Of a stretch of DNA of 61,696 bases, positions 1 to 8,888 are shown piece by piece; position 1 is the first letter of the stretch, and every line of letters starts with the position of its first letter. The translations under genes were made by a program, and so were the position numbers. The DNA is from Chloroflexota bacterium (lineage in GTDB: Bacteria > Chloroflexota > Anaerolineae > Aggregatilineales > UBA2796): positions 1 through 61,696 of the forward strand of contig JAJPHV010000103.1 in the NCBI GenBank assembly GCA_021325095.1, read 5' to 3'. The notes beneath the pieces were generated by a model. The model had not been told where the DNA came from. It made no database searches and worked only from the letters and a program-made list of their open reading frames with translations.

Positions 1-2
1 CG

Positions 3-68
3 CTCAACTATGCTACTCCGGCTGAGATGGACGCTAACTATGGTTTAGGCCGTTCTCTCTCACTTTGA
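3..68 (+). CDS. C-terminal tail of a possible IS3-type transposase (partial)
   Basis: The open frame runs in from the left edge and ends at TGA. It encodes about 21 residues reading LNYATPAEMD and onward. A 'LxYxTPAE' string close to the stop is common at the C-terminus of IS3-family OrfB integrases, which is the only basis for the call. The rest of the gene lies outside the window, so catalytic residues cannot be checked. It could be the tail of an unrelated protein. Confidence 0.3.
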   Translation, partial: LNYATPAEMDANYGLGRSLSL

Positions 69-316
69 CCGAAATTCTGTCCAGCTTTCTGACCGCAGTT
101 CATGAAGCTCGCCCGGGTCATGCCAAGTCGTTGAGCCAGCAGTCGCAGGTTTTGGCTTCCACCATATTGTTCTCACTGCCGCTGATTTCCCACTCTGCTG
201 CTCGTTGTGTCCACAGAAAGATGTGTTTGAGTAGGAGGCACATGCCGCTCTCGGCCAGATAGAGGCTGCTGTGGCAGACAGTCGATTGCCTGTAGTGCGG
301 ACTGTGGAGGAGCCTG
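69..316. other. Gap without a recognisable gene
   Basis: Only short frames without family resemblance occur here. The last bases before position 317 carry a strong GGAGGAG ribosome-binding site for the response regulator. If the left-edge fragment is a transposase, the right end of that element should lie in this stretch, but no inverted-repeat end could be identified. Confidence 0.4.
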
Positions 317-901
317 ATGGCAACCGTATTGATCGTTGAGGACAACCGTGACATTGCCGGGCTGTACGAGCGCGTCTTCGCCGGTCATCAAACGCGTGTG
401 GTTGCAGACGTGCCCGAAGCCCTGAGCTATCTGCAGCAGAGCTGCCCTGACTTACTGATCTTGGATTTTCATTTGCCTTCAGGTTCAGGGCTTGAAGTCC
501 TCAAGTATCTCCGTTCAAGTTTTCCGAATGTATCCGTATTGGGCATTTCGGCAGATGACCTTCTCAGGGAGAAAGCCAGACAGGAAGGGATAGACGCGTT
601 TCTGATTAAACCCTTTAGAGTTGTTGACCTGACTCGGACAGCCCACACGCTTTTGAGTCAACCCAAGAAAGGTCCCAGTCCATCCATGCTGGCGGCATTG
701 CAGGCGTATACGCAGGCGTTCCAGCGTGTTTACAAATGTCTGCCGCGTGGACAGTGGACGGGCGGCCAGGTGCTTATCAACGGCGAAGCGCGTGATGAGG
801 CGTGGTTTCGGGCGGAAACACACCGTTTGAACAACTTGAGCATGGCACGTCCATCCCGTAACTACCTGCATCGTCTGATTGATAAAATTCGCAACTTATA
901 G
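317..901 (+). CDS. Single-domain response regulator with C-terminal extension
   Basis: This is a two-component receiver of 194 residues. Residues 3-115 form the CheY fold. The acidic pair is E8/D9, the phosphoacceptor is D50 in ILDFHLP, the switch residue is S78 and the conserved lysine is K98 in IKPF. The last 80 residues have no recognisable output domain; they are basic and end in a short helical stretch, so a weak or divergent DNA-binding role cannot be excluded. GGAGGAG sits 4 bases before the ATG. No kinase gene is adjacent on this strand. The opposite-strand phosphorelay beginning near 7.7 kb is the nearest candidate partner, which is only a guess. Confidence 0.85.
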   Translation: MATVLIVEDNRDIAGLYERVFAGHQTRVVADVPEALSYLQQSCPDLLILDFHLPSGSGLEVLKYLRSSFPNVSVLGISADDLLREKARQEGIDAFLIKPFRVVDLTRTAHTLLSQPKKGPSPSMLAALQAYTQAFQRVYKCLPRGQWTGGQVLINGEARDEAWFRAETHRLNNLSMARPSRNYLHRLIDKIRNL

Positions 902-1019
902 AATCGCTTATGACGCTGCCCCGTTGAGCGGTACAACCCTTCGCCGATGATACACAGCGTGGAAGCTCCCATAGAGCACAATAGGTGAGCTTGATTCACG
1001 CTGAAAAAACTTGCAAATG

Positions 1020-1064
1020 TCATGAGGCCCTCCTTTTGTCGCATTGAAGAGGAGGGCCTCATGA
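1020..1064. repeat. Perfect 15-bp inverted repeat with 15-nt loop
   Basis: TCATGAGGCCCTCCT at 1020-1034 is exactly matched by its reverse complement at 1050-1064. The rest of 902-1287 shows no convincing gene. Read on the minus strand, a run of six T follows about ten bases after the stem, so it may terminate leftward transcription from the tRNA. Read on the plus strand there is no T run. It could also be the end of a small mobile element. Confidence 0.6.
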
Positions 1065-1287
1065 TTCACCGCAACAGCTTGCCCTCGCTCCCTGGCGGCA
1101 GCCTGTTGACCTGGGAGGGAAAAGGCGCTCAGTGGATCATACGATACGTAAAGCCTGAGATGGGGCAAAAAAGAGCGTGGGCAATGCGCCAACCATCAGG
1201 CATACGCACGAGAACAGCTGAAGTCTCGGAGAAATCGAAATCGCCGCAGTCTATCGCGGCGATCACGAAAAGGAATAATTAAGGGTG

Positions 1288-1361
1288 TGCCCGATAATGG
1301 ACTCGAACCATTGACCTCTGCTATGTGAGAGCAGCGCTCTAACCAACTGAGCTAATCGGGC
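1288..1361 (-). tRNA. tRNA-Val (anticodon CAC)
   Basis: The minus strand folds as a 74-nt cloverleaf. The acceptor stem is GCCCGAU with AUCGGGC, the D arm is GCUC/GAGC, the anticodon stem is CUGCU/AGCAG with loop CUCACAU (anticodon CAC), and the T arm contains GGUUCGAGUCC. The discriminator base is A and the 3' CCA is not encoded. Confidence 0.95.
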
Positions 1362-1538
1362 GTTACATACCTACCCTTGCGGTGGAGGCGCTTCCCCTAT
1401 CCTCTGTTCAACACTCCGCATGTCGGAGTAAAGCCATCCTACGCTTTTGGGGATGTGACAAAGCATTTCCTCTACAGCAGATGGGAAAGAGTATATCATT
1501 TCCTTCCAGCCCTGACAAGACCAAATGCCTCCGGGTCA

Positions 1539-4352
1539 TTAGGGCGATTCGGTCCTCGGCAGCCGCAACGTGAAATGGACCGTCGTACCAGCGCCGTACT
1601 CACTCTCGACCCAGATCCGGCCTCCGTGCAGTTCAATAATTAGCTTTGAGATTGATAGCCCCAGGCCCGTCCCCAGAATACCCGTATTGCTGGCATCGGC
1701 CCGGTAAAACTTCTCGAATAGGTGCGTTTGCTGTTCGCGGGTCAGGCCGATGCCCTGATCCTGAACGCTCACCTGGAGCATTCCTTCGGTGACCTGGCCG
1801 TGAATTGTGACCGTGCCGCCTTTGGGCGAGTACTTGACCGCATTCGAGATCAGATTATTGAGCACCTGGCCGAGCCGGAACCGATCCGCGATGATGGGCG
1901 GCCAGGCCTGGGGGCCTTTCACCTGAAAGTCATGCAACGGTGAAGTTTCGATGAAGGGGGTCAGTGTTTCGTTTAACAATTCCTGGACGTTGACTGGTTG
2001 TAGCTCAAGCGACAGGTGGCGCTTGCTTTCAAGTCTGGAAAGGTCAAGCAGGTCATTGATCAGGCTGCCAAGCTGGCGAGCCTGCGAGTTGATCAAGTTC
2101 AGGAAATAGGCCGCGCGATCTTCCGGCAACTTGCGGGTCAGGAGGATTTCGCTGAAGCCCTGGATCGCCGTCAGCGGTGTGCGCAGTTCGTGAGCCGCTG
2201 TCGACAAAAACTCGGTCTTCAACCGGTTCAACTCTTCTAACTCCCGCTGCACCTGGTTTCGCGCGGTTACGTCATGGACCATGCACACAAGGCCGGAAAC
2301 CTTCTGAGCCTCGCCGACAATCGGCGACAGCACGACTTCCGCATCAAACAGCCGTCCATCGCCGCGATACGCATTGATCTCGACCACCCTGGTCTCGCTG
2401 GCGGCGACTACACGCTGGATGGCATCGGCCAATGCCTGTTTCTCAGCCGGAGAACTGAGGGGCATCAAAGGTTGTCCTATCGCCTCGTCGGGCCGGTAGC
2501 CCATCAGGCGGTTGAAGGCGGGATTCGTCTGCTGAATCCTGCCGTCCGGCCACGCCATTGCAATGGCATCACTGCTGTTGTTCAGGATGGTTTCGGCGCG
2601 CTCTTTCGCCTGCTGAAACTCGGCGGTTCGTTCCCTCACCCGCTGTTCCAGTTCTGCGGCGTGGCGTTGCGTCCGGTCATAGAGTTGTGCATTCTGGATG
2701 GCAATGGCAACCTGGGCTGCGATTTCACGCGCGATATCGTTGTATTCGGGCGTAAAGGCATCAGTGCTGTCAGCAGTCAGGTTCAAGGCTCCAAGCAATT
2801 CTCCTTTGGCGATGAGCGGCACGCGGAGGAGAGCGCGAAAGCCCTCTTGCTGCAAGAGGCGCACGCCTGGCCCAACCGGCAACATGGTGGAAGCGTCCCC
2901 GATCATCTGAATATCACCCGTGCGCAGTGCTGCAAGGTCTTCCGACGGCCAGGCTGTCAAGGCGAAGTGTGTGGCAACCGGAATCTGATTCGGCGTCTTG
3001 CTTTGCGCTACGCAGACCAGGCCCGTCTGTGTCTCGAAATCAAATGCCACGATGCTCGCGCCCGGGATGGATAATTGTCCCAGCAAACTTTTGAGCGCAA
3101 GTTGCGCCACCGCCTCCACCGAGCGTGCCGAGAGGATAGCCAGATCAATGGTATGGAGCGTTTCCAGGCGCTGGTAATAACGGGACAGCGCATCTTCGGC
3201 ATAAACGCGCTCACTGATGTCACGCGAGACAGATTGAATCTCTAGAATGCGCCCGGTCTGTGGGTCGCGGATCGCTTTCGTGGTGCTCTCAAACCATGTG
3301 TACTTGCGGTCTTTGCAGCGGATGCGATAGTACCCTGAGTAAGCCTCTCCTATTTTCAGGACCGACGTATGGGCCTCGACCATCGCGGCCATGTCGTCCG
3401 GATGGATGAACTCATAGACGGAGCGGCCTATTAGCTCTTCCGGGGCATAGCCGAGCAGCGCCTGGCAGGCCGGCGAAACGTACAAATAGAGACCTTCAGC
3501 CGTCTGGCGCGCGATCATATCTGTCGAATTCTCGGCCAGCAGCCGGAACTGACGCTCGCTCTCTCGAATCGCCGCTTCCGCCTGCTTGCGCTCGGTGATG
3601 TCGTGCATGAGCGCCAGCACACACGGCACATCGTCTACGTCGATGATTTCGAGGGAAAGCAGCACATCGCGCTTCTCGCCGGACCGGGTGCGGAGCTGGA
3701 TTTCCAGGTTGCTGATCGCCCCGTGCTCGCGCAGCCACTGAGCCATCTCAACTGGATCAGCAGAGATAGCCAGCACGCCAAGCTCCGCCACCGTCCGCCC
3801 GATCACTTCGTCCCGGCTGTAGCCGAGCATCTTGAGAAAACTCGTGTTCACGTCCACGTAGCGCTGGTCGGCAACGGTGGTAATGGAAATACTGACCGGG
3901 CTGGCCTGGAACACTTTGGAAAAGCGCATCTCTGCGCGGCGCAGGTTGAGTTCCGCCTGCCTGCGCTCCCGGCGTTCCTCGGCCTCGCGCAGTTCGCGCT
4001 CAACTGCCGGGACAAGCCGCACGAGCTTGTCTTTGGCGAAAAAATCGTGCGCGCCGGCGCGCAGCGCGCTTACTGCTGCGTCCTCGCCAATCGTGCCGGA
4101 GACGATGATAAACGGAATGTCCAGGCCCGTTTCGTGCAGCACTTCGAGCGCTGCCGGGGCGCTGAACTGCGGCATAGAATAATCGGACAGGATCACGTCC
4201 CACTGCTGTGACTGCAAAGCCTGACGCATGGCCGGCGCCGTCTCAACGCGATCCAAGATTACTTCGTAGCCGGCGCGCTGCAATTCCAGGCGCAGCAGCG
4301 TGGCGTCGTCCTCGCTGTCTTCGACACACAAAACTTTCAACCGCGTAGCCAT
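1539..4352 (-). CDS. Hybrid histidine kinase: receiver, PAS repeats, GAF, HisKA, HATPase
   Basis: The 937-residue cytoplasmic sensor kinase starts with a receiver domain (acidic E11/D12, phosphoacceptor D57). Two PAS domains (about 145-270 and 275-395), a GAF domain (about 410-570), a linker helix and a third PAS domain follow. The kinase core has H721 in AAHELRTPL, then N, G1 (DQGIGL) and G2 (GTGLGL) boxes. No membrane segment is seen. The ATG at 4352 is preferred over a TTG one codon upstream. It is the last gene of a three-gene leftward operon, 13 bp after the CheY-like gene. The N-terminal receiver suggests it is itself a target in a multistep phosphorelay. The signal sensed is unknown. 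Confidence 0.9.
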   Translation of the reverse strand: MATRLKVLCVEDSEDDATLLRLELQRAGYEVILDRVETAPAMRQALQSQQWDVILSDYSMPQFSAPAALEVLHETGLDIPFIIVSGTIGEDAAVSALRAGAHDFFAKDKLVRLVPAVERELREAEERRERRQAELNLRRAEMRFSKVFQASPVSISITTVADQRYVDVNTSFLKMLGYSRDEVIGRTVAELGVLAISADPVEMAQWLREHGAISNLEIQLRTRSGEKRDVLLSLEIIDVDDVPCVLALMHDITERKQAEAAIRESERQFRLLAENSTDMIARQTAEGLYLYVSPACQALLGYAPEELIGRSVYEFIHPDDMAAMVEAHTSVLKIGEAYSGYYRIRCKDRKYTWFESTTKAIRDPQTGRILEIQSVSRDISERVYAEDALSRYYQRLETLHTIDLAILSARSVEAVAQLALKSLLGQLSIPGASIVAFDFETQTGLVCVAQSKTPNQIPVATHFALTAWPSEDLAALRTGDIQMIGDASTMLPVGPGVRLLQQEGFRALLRVPLIAKGELLGALNLTADSTDAFTPEYNDIAREIAAQVAIAIQNAQLYDRTQRHAAELEQRVRERTAEFQQAKERAETILNNSSDAIAMAWPDGRIQQTNPAFNRLMGYRPDEAIGQPLMPLSSPAEKQALADAIQRVVAASETRVVEINAYRGDGRLFDAEVVLSPIVGEAQKVSGLVCMVHDVTARNQVQRELEELNRLKTEFLSTAAHELRTPLTAIQGFSEILLTRKLPEDRAAYFLNLINSQARQLGSLINDLLDLSRLESKRHLSLELQPVNVQELLNETLTPFIETSPLHDFQVKGPQAWPPIIADRFRLGQVLNNLISNAVKYSPKGGTVTIHGQVTEGMLQVSVQDQGIGLTREQQTHLFEKFYRADASNTGILGTGLGLSISKLIIELHGGRIWVESEYGAGTTVHFTLRLPRTESP

Positions 4353-4365
4353 CAACCACCCGCGC

Positions 4366-4809
4366 TCAGTCGTGAGGCGATTCGTTCAAGACCAACCAGT
4401 ACAGGCCAAGCTGCTGGATGGCACTGATGAACTGGTTCAGGTCGATGGGCTTGCGAACGTAACTGTTCGCACCCAGGCTATAGCTGCGAACCAGGTCTTC
4501 CTGTTCTTTGGAGGAGGTGAGGATGACCACCGGAACAAGCCGGGTGCGGTCATCCTGGCGGATACGTTGCAGCACTTCCAGGCCATCAACTTTGGGCAGT
4601 TTCAAATCGAGTAACACCAGGTGCGGGACATCCTTCGGGTCACGGCCCGCATAGGCTCCCTGACCAAAGAGGTAGTCCAGCGCTTCTGCGCCATCACGCA
4701 CCGTCACAAGCTCATTCTTGAGGTTGCTTTTCCTGAAGGCACGTAGGGTCAGCATCTCGTCATCAGGGTTGTCTTCGACGAGAAGGATTCTTGGTACATT
4801 GATTTCCAT
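4366..4809 (-). CDS. Rcp1-type single-domain response regulator
   Basis: The protein is a stand-alone receiver of 147 residues with E12/D13, phosphoacceptor D68 in LLDLKLP, T98 and K120 all in place. The loop before the phosphorylation site carries the insertion (GAYAGRDPKDVPH) typical of Rcp1-like regulators that accept phosphate from phytochrome-type kinases. It has no output domain, so it acts as a phosphate carrier or protein-interaction switch. It lies 11 bp downstream of the membrane kinase and 13 bp upstream of the hybrid kinase, which fits an intermediate in one phosphorelay. Confidence 0.92.
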   Translation of the reverse strand: MEINVPRILLVEDNPDDEMLTLRAFRKSNLKNELVTVRDGAEALDYLFGQGAYAGRDPKDVPHLVLLDLKLPKVDGLEVLQRIRQDDRTRLVPVVILTSSKEQEDLVRSYSLGANSYVRKPIDLNQFISAIQQLGLYWLVLNESPHD

Positions 4810-4820
4810 TGCCCGGTCCT

Positions 4821-7718
4821 CTACACTGTCCGATTAGATTCGAGCGTGAAGTAAAAGGTGGCCCCTTTGTTAACCGCCGCTTCTGCCCAGATTTCACCAT
4901 CGTGACGATGAACGATGCGCTGAACGGTAGCCAACCCGACGCCCGTCCCGTCGAATTCGCTGACCGTATGCAAGCGCTGGAACACGCCGAACAATTTGTT
5001 GGCGTAAGCCATGTCAAACCCGGCCCCATTGTCGCGTACAAAGTAGACGCGCCGTCCGTTTTCCATTGCTGCCGCGAACTCAACCTGCGGGTCGGGGGTC
5101 TTGCTGGTAAATTTCCAGGCATTGTCCAGCAAATTGGTGAGCATGGCCTGAAGCAGCCGGGCATCGCCATTCACGATCAACCCCTCTTGGACTCGGAACA
5201 CGACGGATCGTTCCTTATATCGCTCCTGCAACTCTACACCGATCTGGCAGGCCAGTTCGCTCAGGTTGACCTCGGAGCGGCGCATCTCGGCGCGTGTCAG
5301 CCGGGAAAGCTGCAACAGATCGTCGATCAGGCCGGCCATGCGCTGGCTTGCGGCGCGGATGCGGTGCAGGTAATCCCGGCCCTCGTCGTCGAGTCTCTCA
5401 GCGTAATCTTCTTCAAGCGCCTGGCTGAATCCGCTCAGGGCGCGCAGCGGAGCGCGCAGATCGTGGGAGACCGAGTAGCTGAATGCCTCCAATTCACGGT
5501 TCGCCGCCGCAAGCCGCCTGGCCCGGTCTTCCAATTCCTGGTTGAGTTGGTAAACGGCTTCTTCGGCCTGCTTGCGCCGGCTGATGTCGCGCGTCGTCGC
5601 CACGATCTCAGGACTACCGGTTTCATCGCGCAGGGTGCGGCTTGTCGTCTCCATCCACACGAAATGACCGTCCCGGTGGCGCATCCGGTACACCGCTGCC
5701 TCGGCGGGCGATGATTCGCCTGAAAAAATGCTACGGGCGGCAGCGACATCCTCCGGGTGAATCCAGGGGGCGAGCGTGTGACCGGTCAGGTCTCCCGGCG
5801 TGTAGCCGAGCAGGCGCAGGCTGCTGGCCGACACGTAAGTGATCGTGCCATCTGGCGAGTGGCGCGTGATCATGTCGCTGACGTTTTCCGCCAGAAGGCG
5901 GTAGTGGGCTTCCTGCTGTGCGAGCTTCTCAAGCGCCTGCTGTTCGGCCAGCCGCAGGCGCTCGGATTCGAGCACCGTGACGACAAGCGCGGCCAGCGCA
6001 CTGTACGATTGCTCATCCGTTGGATCGAACGGGTGTGGCTGTGCCCAGGTAATCGTCAGCAAGCCGAGCCACGTTCCATGAAGGGTCAGGGGAACCATCG
6101 CTGCTGCCCGGTATCCGCCCTGGCGAGCCATTTCGCGGGCAACCGGGTCAAAGCGCTCATCCTCAAACACATTACTTATCAGGAGCACCTTGTCTGGGGC
6201 GCTGATCCAGAGGTTCGAGACAGGAATATCCGGGAGATGATAGCGCGCGCCCACTGACGACCCGACCCCAACCGGCATGCCAGCGCGTGCTGTACTGACC
6301 GCCCACTCTGGTTTGCCCTCGTCGTTCAATTCAAGGAAAAAAAAGGAAGCAACGTCGGCCCTGTCCCGGCTGGCATACGTAAAGACTGCATCTAGAATCT
6401 GTTGGTGCCCCTTTGCAGTGAGCAATGCGCGGCTGGTCTCGTAGAGCGCTTCGGTCAGTTGCAGGCGGCGCTCAAGCTGCCCCGAATAGGTACGCAGGCG
6501 CTCCACCATCTCGCTGTTTTCCAGAAATATGGCGCTCTGTTGCGCCAGGAGTGCAAGCAGGCTCAGGTCATCGTCAACGAACAGCGACCCGTATTTCAGG
6601 AAGACCAGCAGCACCCCCCACCGGCGTGCCCTTGTCGCAATCGGGACGGCAAGCAATGTGTCGGCGCCCACACTTTCCAGCAAGCGACGATCCGCCTGGG
6701 GCAGACTATCGGACGCCCGCACAAGCCCCCTGACACCTTCAGCGAAGGCCCGCGCGATAATCGTCACGCCATCCAACGAAACCTGGGGGAATGGGTCAAC
6801 CTGGTAGCTGAGTGTCCATTCCAGCGTCGGCTCAGTCTGTTGCACAATCCCGGTAGCCATGCTGCCGACTGCACGGTGGGCAGCCAGACAGAGTTCGGCC
6901 ATGCTTTCGCTGACCATCATGCGCTCGGCAGCAGAACGGCTGCCAAGACGGGTGAGAAAGTTGTCCAACTCGGTGAGTTGCCACGCACGACTCAGCCAGC
7001 GCGGCGGAGCAAATCCTAAGTAGAAGGTCAGGGCACAGCCAATCGCAGCAACCAGGACAAGCGCCGTAGCCAGGCCGGTGAATGCCGGAACAAAGACACC
7101 TATGCCTGCCATAATCAGCATCAGCCCCAACAGACCGGAGCCTGCCGCTGCAAAGCGAAGGCGCCGCTGGACGACGCCGGAGGTCGTCAGCGCTCCTCGA
7201 ATGAAGGCCACCATCGCGTAGCCTTCGATGCCGGCGAAGTATACGACGGCAGCAAGGGTTACGATGCCCGGTACAGTCGATCCGAAGGCGAGGACCGCGC
7301 CGTACAAGACCACGACGCCGACGAGCGCAGCACGGGTTATGGCGGCAGGCAGGGGCCGGAAGTAACGGACGATGCGCAGCATGAAATACGGCTGCGCGAT
7401 CAGCGCCAACGAGCCGAGCGTATTGAGCCAGACCAGCCGCACGCCGAGCACCTTCGAGACCAGTGAGATCATCAGCGTGAAGCCCAGCGTGCCAAACATC
7501 AGCGCGATGTCCCGGCGTGTGTTGCCCCGCCGCCGTGCAAAATCGATGAGCGTAGCGAGAGAGAGCAGGCTGAAGAAAAGTTGGGCGATGACGGTTAGCA
7601 ATTCTATGGCATTCACGATGGCCCACCTGTTGCTGCCCTGCGCTGGATTCGACGGGAGATCGGCCTGTAGCGTATTTGCTTCCCCCTTCAGCCGTGCAAC
7701 GCTCAACAGCATCGCCAC
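4821..7718 (-). CDS. Membrane histidine kinase with two GAF domains, PAS and phytochrome-type kinase core
   Basis: The 965-residue sensor kinase has six or seven hydrophobic segments in residues 35-245, as in membrane-embedded 7TM-type sensors. Two GAF-like domains (about 265-410 and 430-585) and a PAS domain with PAC (about 600-720) follow. The kinase core carries H752 in YSVSHDLRAPL, the dimerisation helix type found in phytochrome-like kinases, and then N (NLLDNAWKF), G1 (DNGAGF) and G2 (GTGVGL) boxes. The start is uncertain: GTG at 7718 or ATG at 7712, neither with a clear ribosome-binding site. It is the first gene of the phosphorelay operon. No chromophore-binding cysteine was identified, so light sensing is not claimed. 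Confidence 0.9.
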   Translation of the reverse strand: MAMLLSVARLKGEANTLQADLPSNPAQGSNRWAIVNAIELLTVIAQLFFSLLSLATLIDFARRRGNTRRDIALMFGTLGFTLMISLVSKVLGVRLVWLNTLGSLALIAQPYFMLRIVRYFRPLPAAITRAALVGVVVLYGAVLAFGSTVPGIVTLAAVVYFAGIEGYAMVAFIRGALTTSGVVQRRLRFAAAGSGLLGLMLIMAGIGVFVPAFTGLATALVLVAAIGCALTFYLGFAPPRWLSRAWQLTELDNFLTRLGSRSAAERMMVSESMAELCLAAHRAVGSMATGIVQQTEPTLEWTLSYQVDPFPQVSLDGVTIIARAFAEGVRGLVRASDSLPQADRRLLESVGADTLLAVPIATRARRWGVLLVFLKYGSLFVDDDLSLLALLAQQSAIFLENSEMVERLRTYSGQLERRLQLTEALYETSRALLTAKGHQQILDAVFTYASRDRADVASFFFLELNDEGKPEWAVSTARAGMPVGVGSSVGARYHLPDIPVSNLWISAPDKVLLISNVFEDERFDPVAREMARQGGYRAAAMVPLTLHGTWLGLLTITWAQPHPFDPTDEQSYSALAALVVTVLESERLRLAEQQALEKLAQQEAHYRLLAENVSDMITRHSPDGTITYVSASSLRLLGYTPGDLTGHTLAPWIHPEDVAAARSIFSGESSPAEAAVYRMRHRDGHFVWMETTSRTLRDETGSPEIVATTRDISRRKQAEEAVYQLNQELEDRARRLAAANRELEAFSYSVSHDLRAPLRALSGFSQALEEDYAERLDDEGRDYLHRIRAASQRMAGLIDDLLQLSRLTRAEMRRSEVNLSELACQIGVELQERYKERSVVFRVQEGLIVNGDARLLQAMLTNLLDNAWKFTSKTPDPQVEFAAAMENGRRVYFVRDNGAGFDMAYANKLFGVFQRLHTVSEFDGTGVGLATVQRIVHRHDGEIWAEAAVNKGATFYFTLESNRTV

Positions 7719-7937
7719 GATACGTCTGGCCCATCGATGCGCACCTGATTGTGAGGGGAATGGCTTGCTACTTATGAATTATATGTGGGAACGAACATAA
7801 GACAATTACAGAAGTATATAGAGGGGAGTGCATTGGCGGGAGCCATCGTCTGAGCAGGGATGTAAACAGGCTGGTAGGCCAGAACAGCCACACCAGCCTG
7901 TTCAACAAACGATCCAGCCAGGCTGTCGGCGCTGCGG

Positions 7938-8783
7938 CTATGCGCTCCGCAACGGCAGCGTCCGCCACGAGTAGGCAGGCGCATAGCCGAGCCGTTCGCG
8001 GGCACGATCAATCGAGAGCAGTGTCTCAAAATCGCCGGTCCCGGCGCGCAGCGGCACGTCCGGGAAGACTTCCGCCATCAGTTCGGCGTTAGGCCGGTTC
8101 ATGACGGTATCGGCAGCAGCAATGATAAAGACTTCCGCCCCGGTGAGGTTGGCCTCAAGCCCCAGGCGGCAACTCTGTGCCACGTCCCGCGCATCGACGT
8201 AGCTCCACAGGTTCCACTTGCGCAGCCGGGCATCCTGCCAGAAGCCGGGAAACCGCTCGTAATCCTGCGGCTCCATAATATTCGAGAAGCGCAGACCAAC
8301 GAACGGGACGCCGCTCCAACGGTTCATTTGTCGAGCCATCTCCTCGCTCAGGATTTTGGACAGCGCATAGCTCGATTCAGGGTAGGCGGGATGCTGTTCG
8401 TCGATGGGGGCATAGGCGGGTTTCTCACGGTCAAAAGGCAGCCCCAGGGTCGTTTCGCTGGATGCCCATACCACGCGCTCCAAACCGAGCTTGAGGGCAG
8501 CCGTGAAGACGTTGTAGGTGCTGGTCATGTTCGTTCGGAAGGTCACTTCGTCGGCCTGCAATCCTGGCGCGGGAATGGCTGCCAGATGAACGACTGCCGT
8601 TGCACCGTGCAATGCCTCGAACGTCTGGCCCAGGTCGGTCAGGTCAATTTTCAAAAACGGGGCCAGTGGTTCGCGGGAAGGCAGCACATCGACGTTGAGG
8701 ACCTCGTAACCGTGCTCGACCAGATCGCGCACCACCGCACGCCCGGCCTTGCCGCTGCCACCTGTCACAACAATCTTTTTCAT
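7938..8783 (-). CDS. NAD(P)-dependent epimerase/dehydratase (extended SDR)
   Basis: The protein has 281 residues with an N-terminal Rossmann motif TGGSGKAG (7-14), a variant of TGxxGxxG, and the catalytic pair YALSK (Y and K of YxxxK) near residue 150. VVHLAAIP is the usual strand-4 motif. The fold belongs to extended short-chain dehydrogenases acting on sugars or uronates. Short size and general similarity suggest a uronate-dehydrogenase-like or nucleotide-sugar epimerase activity, but the substrate cannot be read from sequence. It lies 105 bp downstream of the permease gene with part of an interspersed repeat between them, so it may be separately transcribed. Confidence 0.8.
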   Translation of the reverse strand: MKKIVVTGGSGKAGRAVVRDLVEHGYEVLNVDVLPSREPLAPFLKIDLTDLGQTFEALHGATAVVHLAAIPAPGLQADEVTFRTNMTSTYNVFTAALKLGLERVVWASSETTLGLPFDREKPAYAPIDEQHPAYPESSYALSKILSEEMARQMNRWSGVPFVGLRFSNIMEPQDYERFPGFWQDARLRKWNLWSYVDARDVAQSCRLGLEANLTGAEVFIIAAADTVMNRPNAELMAEVFPDVPLRAGTGDFETLLSIDRARERLGYAPAYSWRTLPLRSA

Positions 8784-8818
8784 AGAACGGTCTTTCCCTT
8801 TTCCAAGTGATAAAGCTA

Positions 8819-8846
8819 TACCCTCTCCGAATTCGGGGAGGAGATC
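8819..8846. repeat. Short degenerate copy of the interspersed C/G-rich repeat
   Basis: CCCTCTCCGAATTCGGGGAGGAG carries the hairpin core of the repeat family seen about a dozen times in this window. The long flanking arms are missing. Confidence 0.5.
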
Positions 8847-8888
8847 AGAGGCGAAGTGAACTGAATGTGCCCGCTGATGGACACCTGA

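Noticed and set aside
2274..3074. 266-residue plus-strand frame inside the hybrid kinase
   Set aside because: It is antisense to PAS/GAF coding sequence and has no domain or ribosome-binding site.
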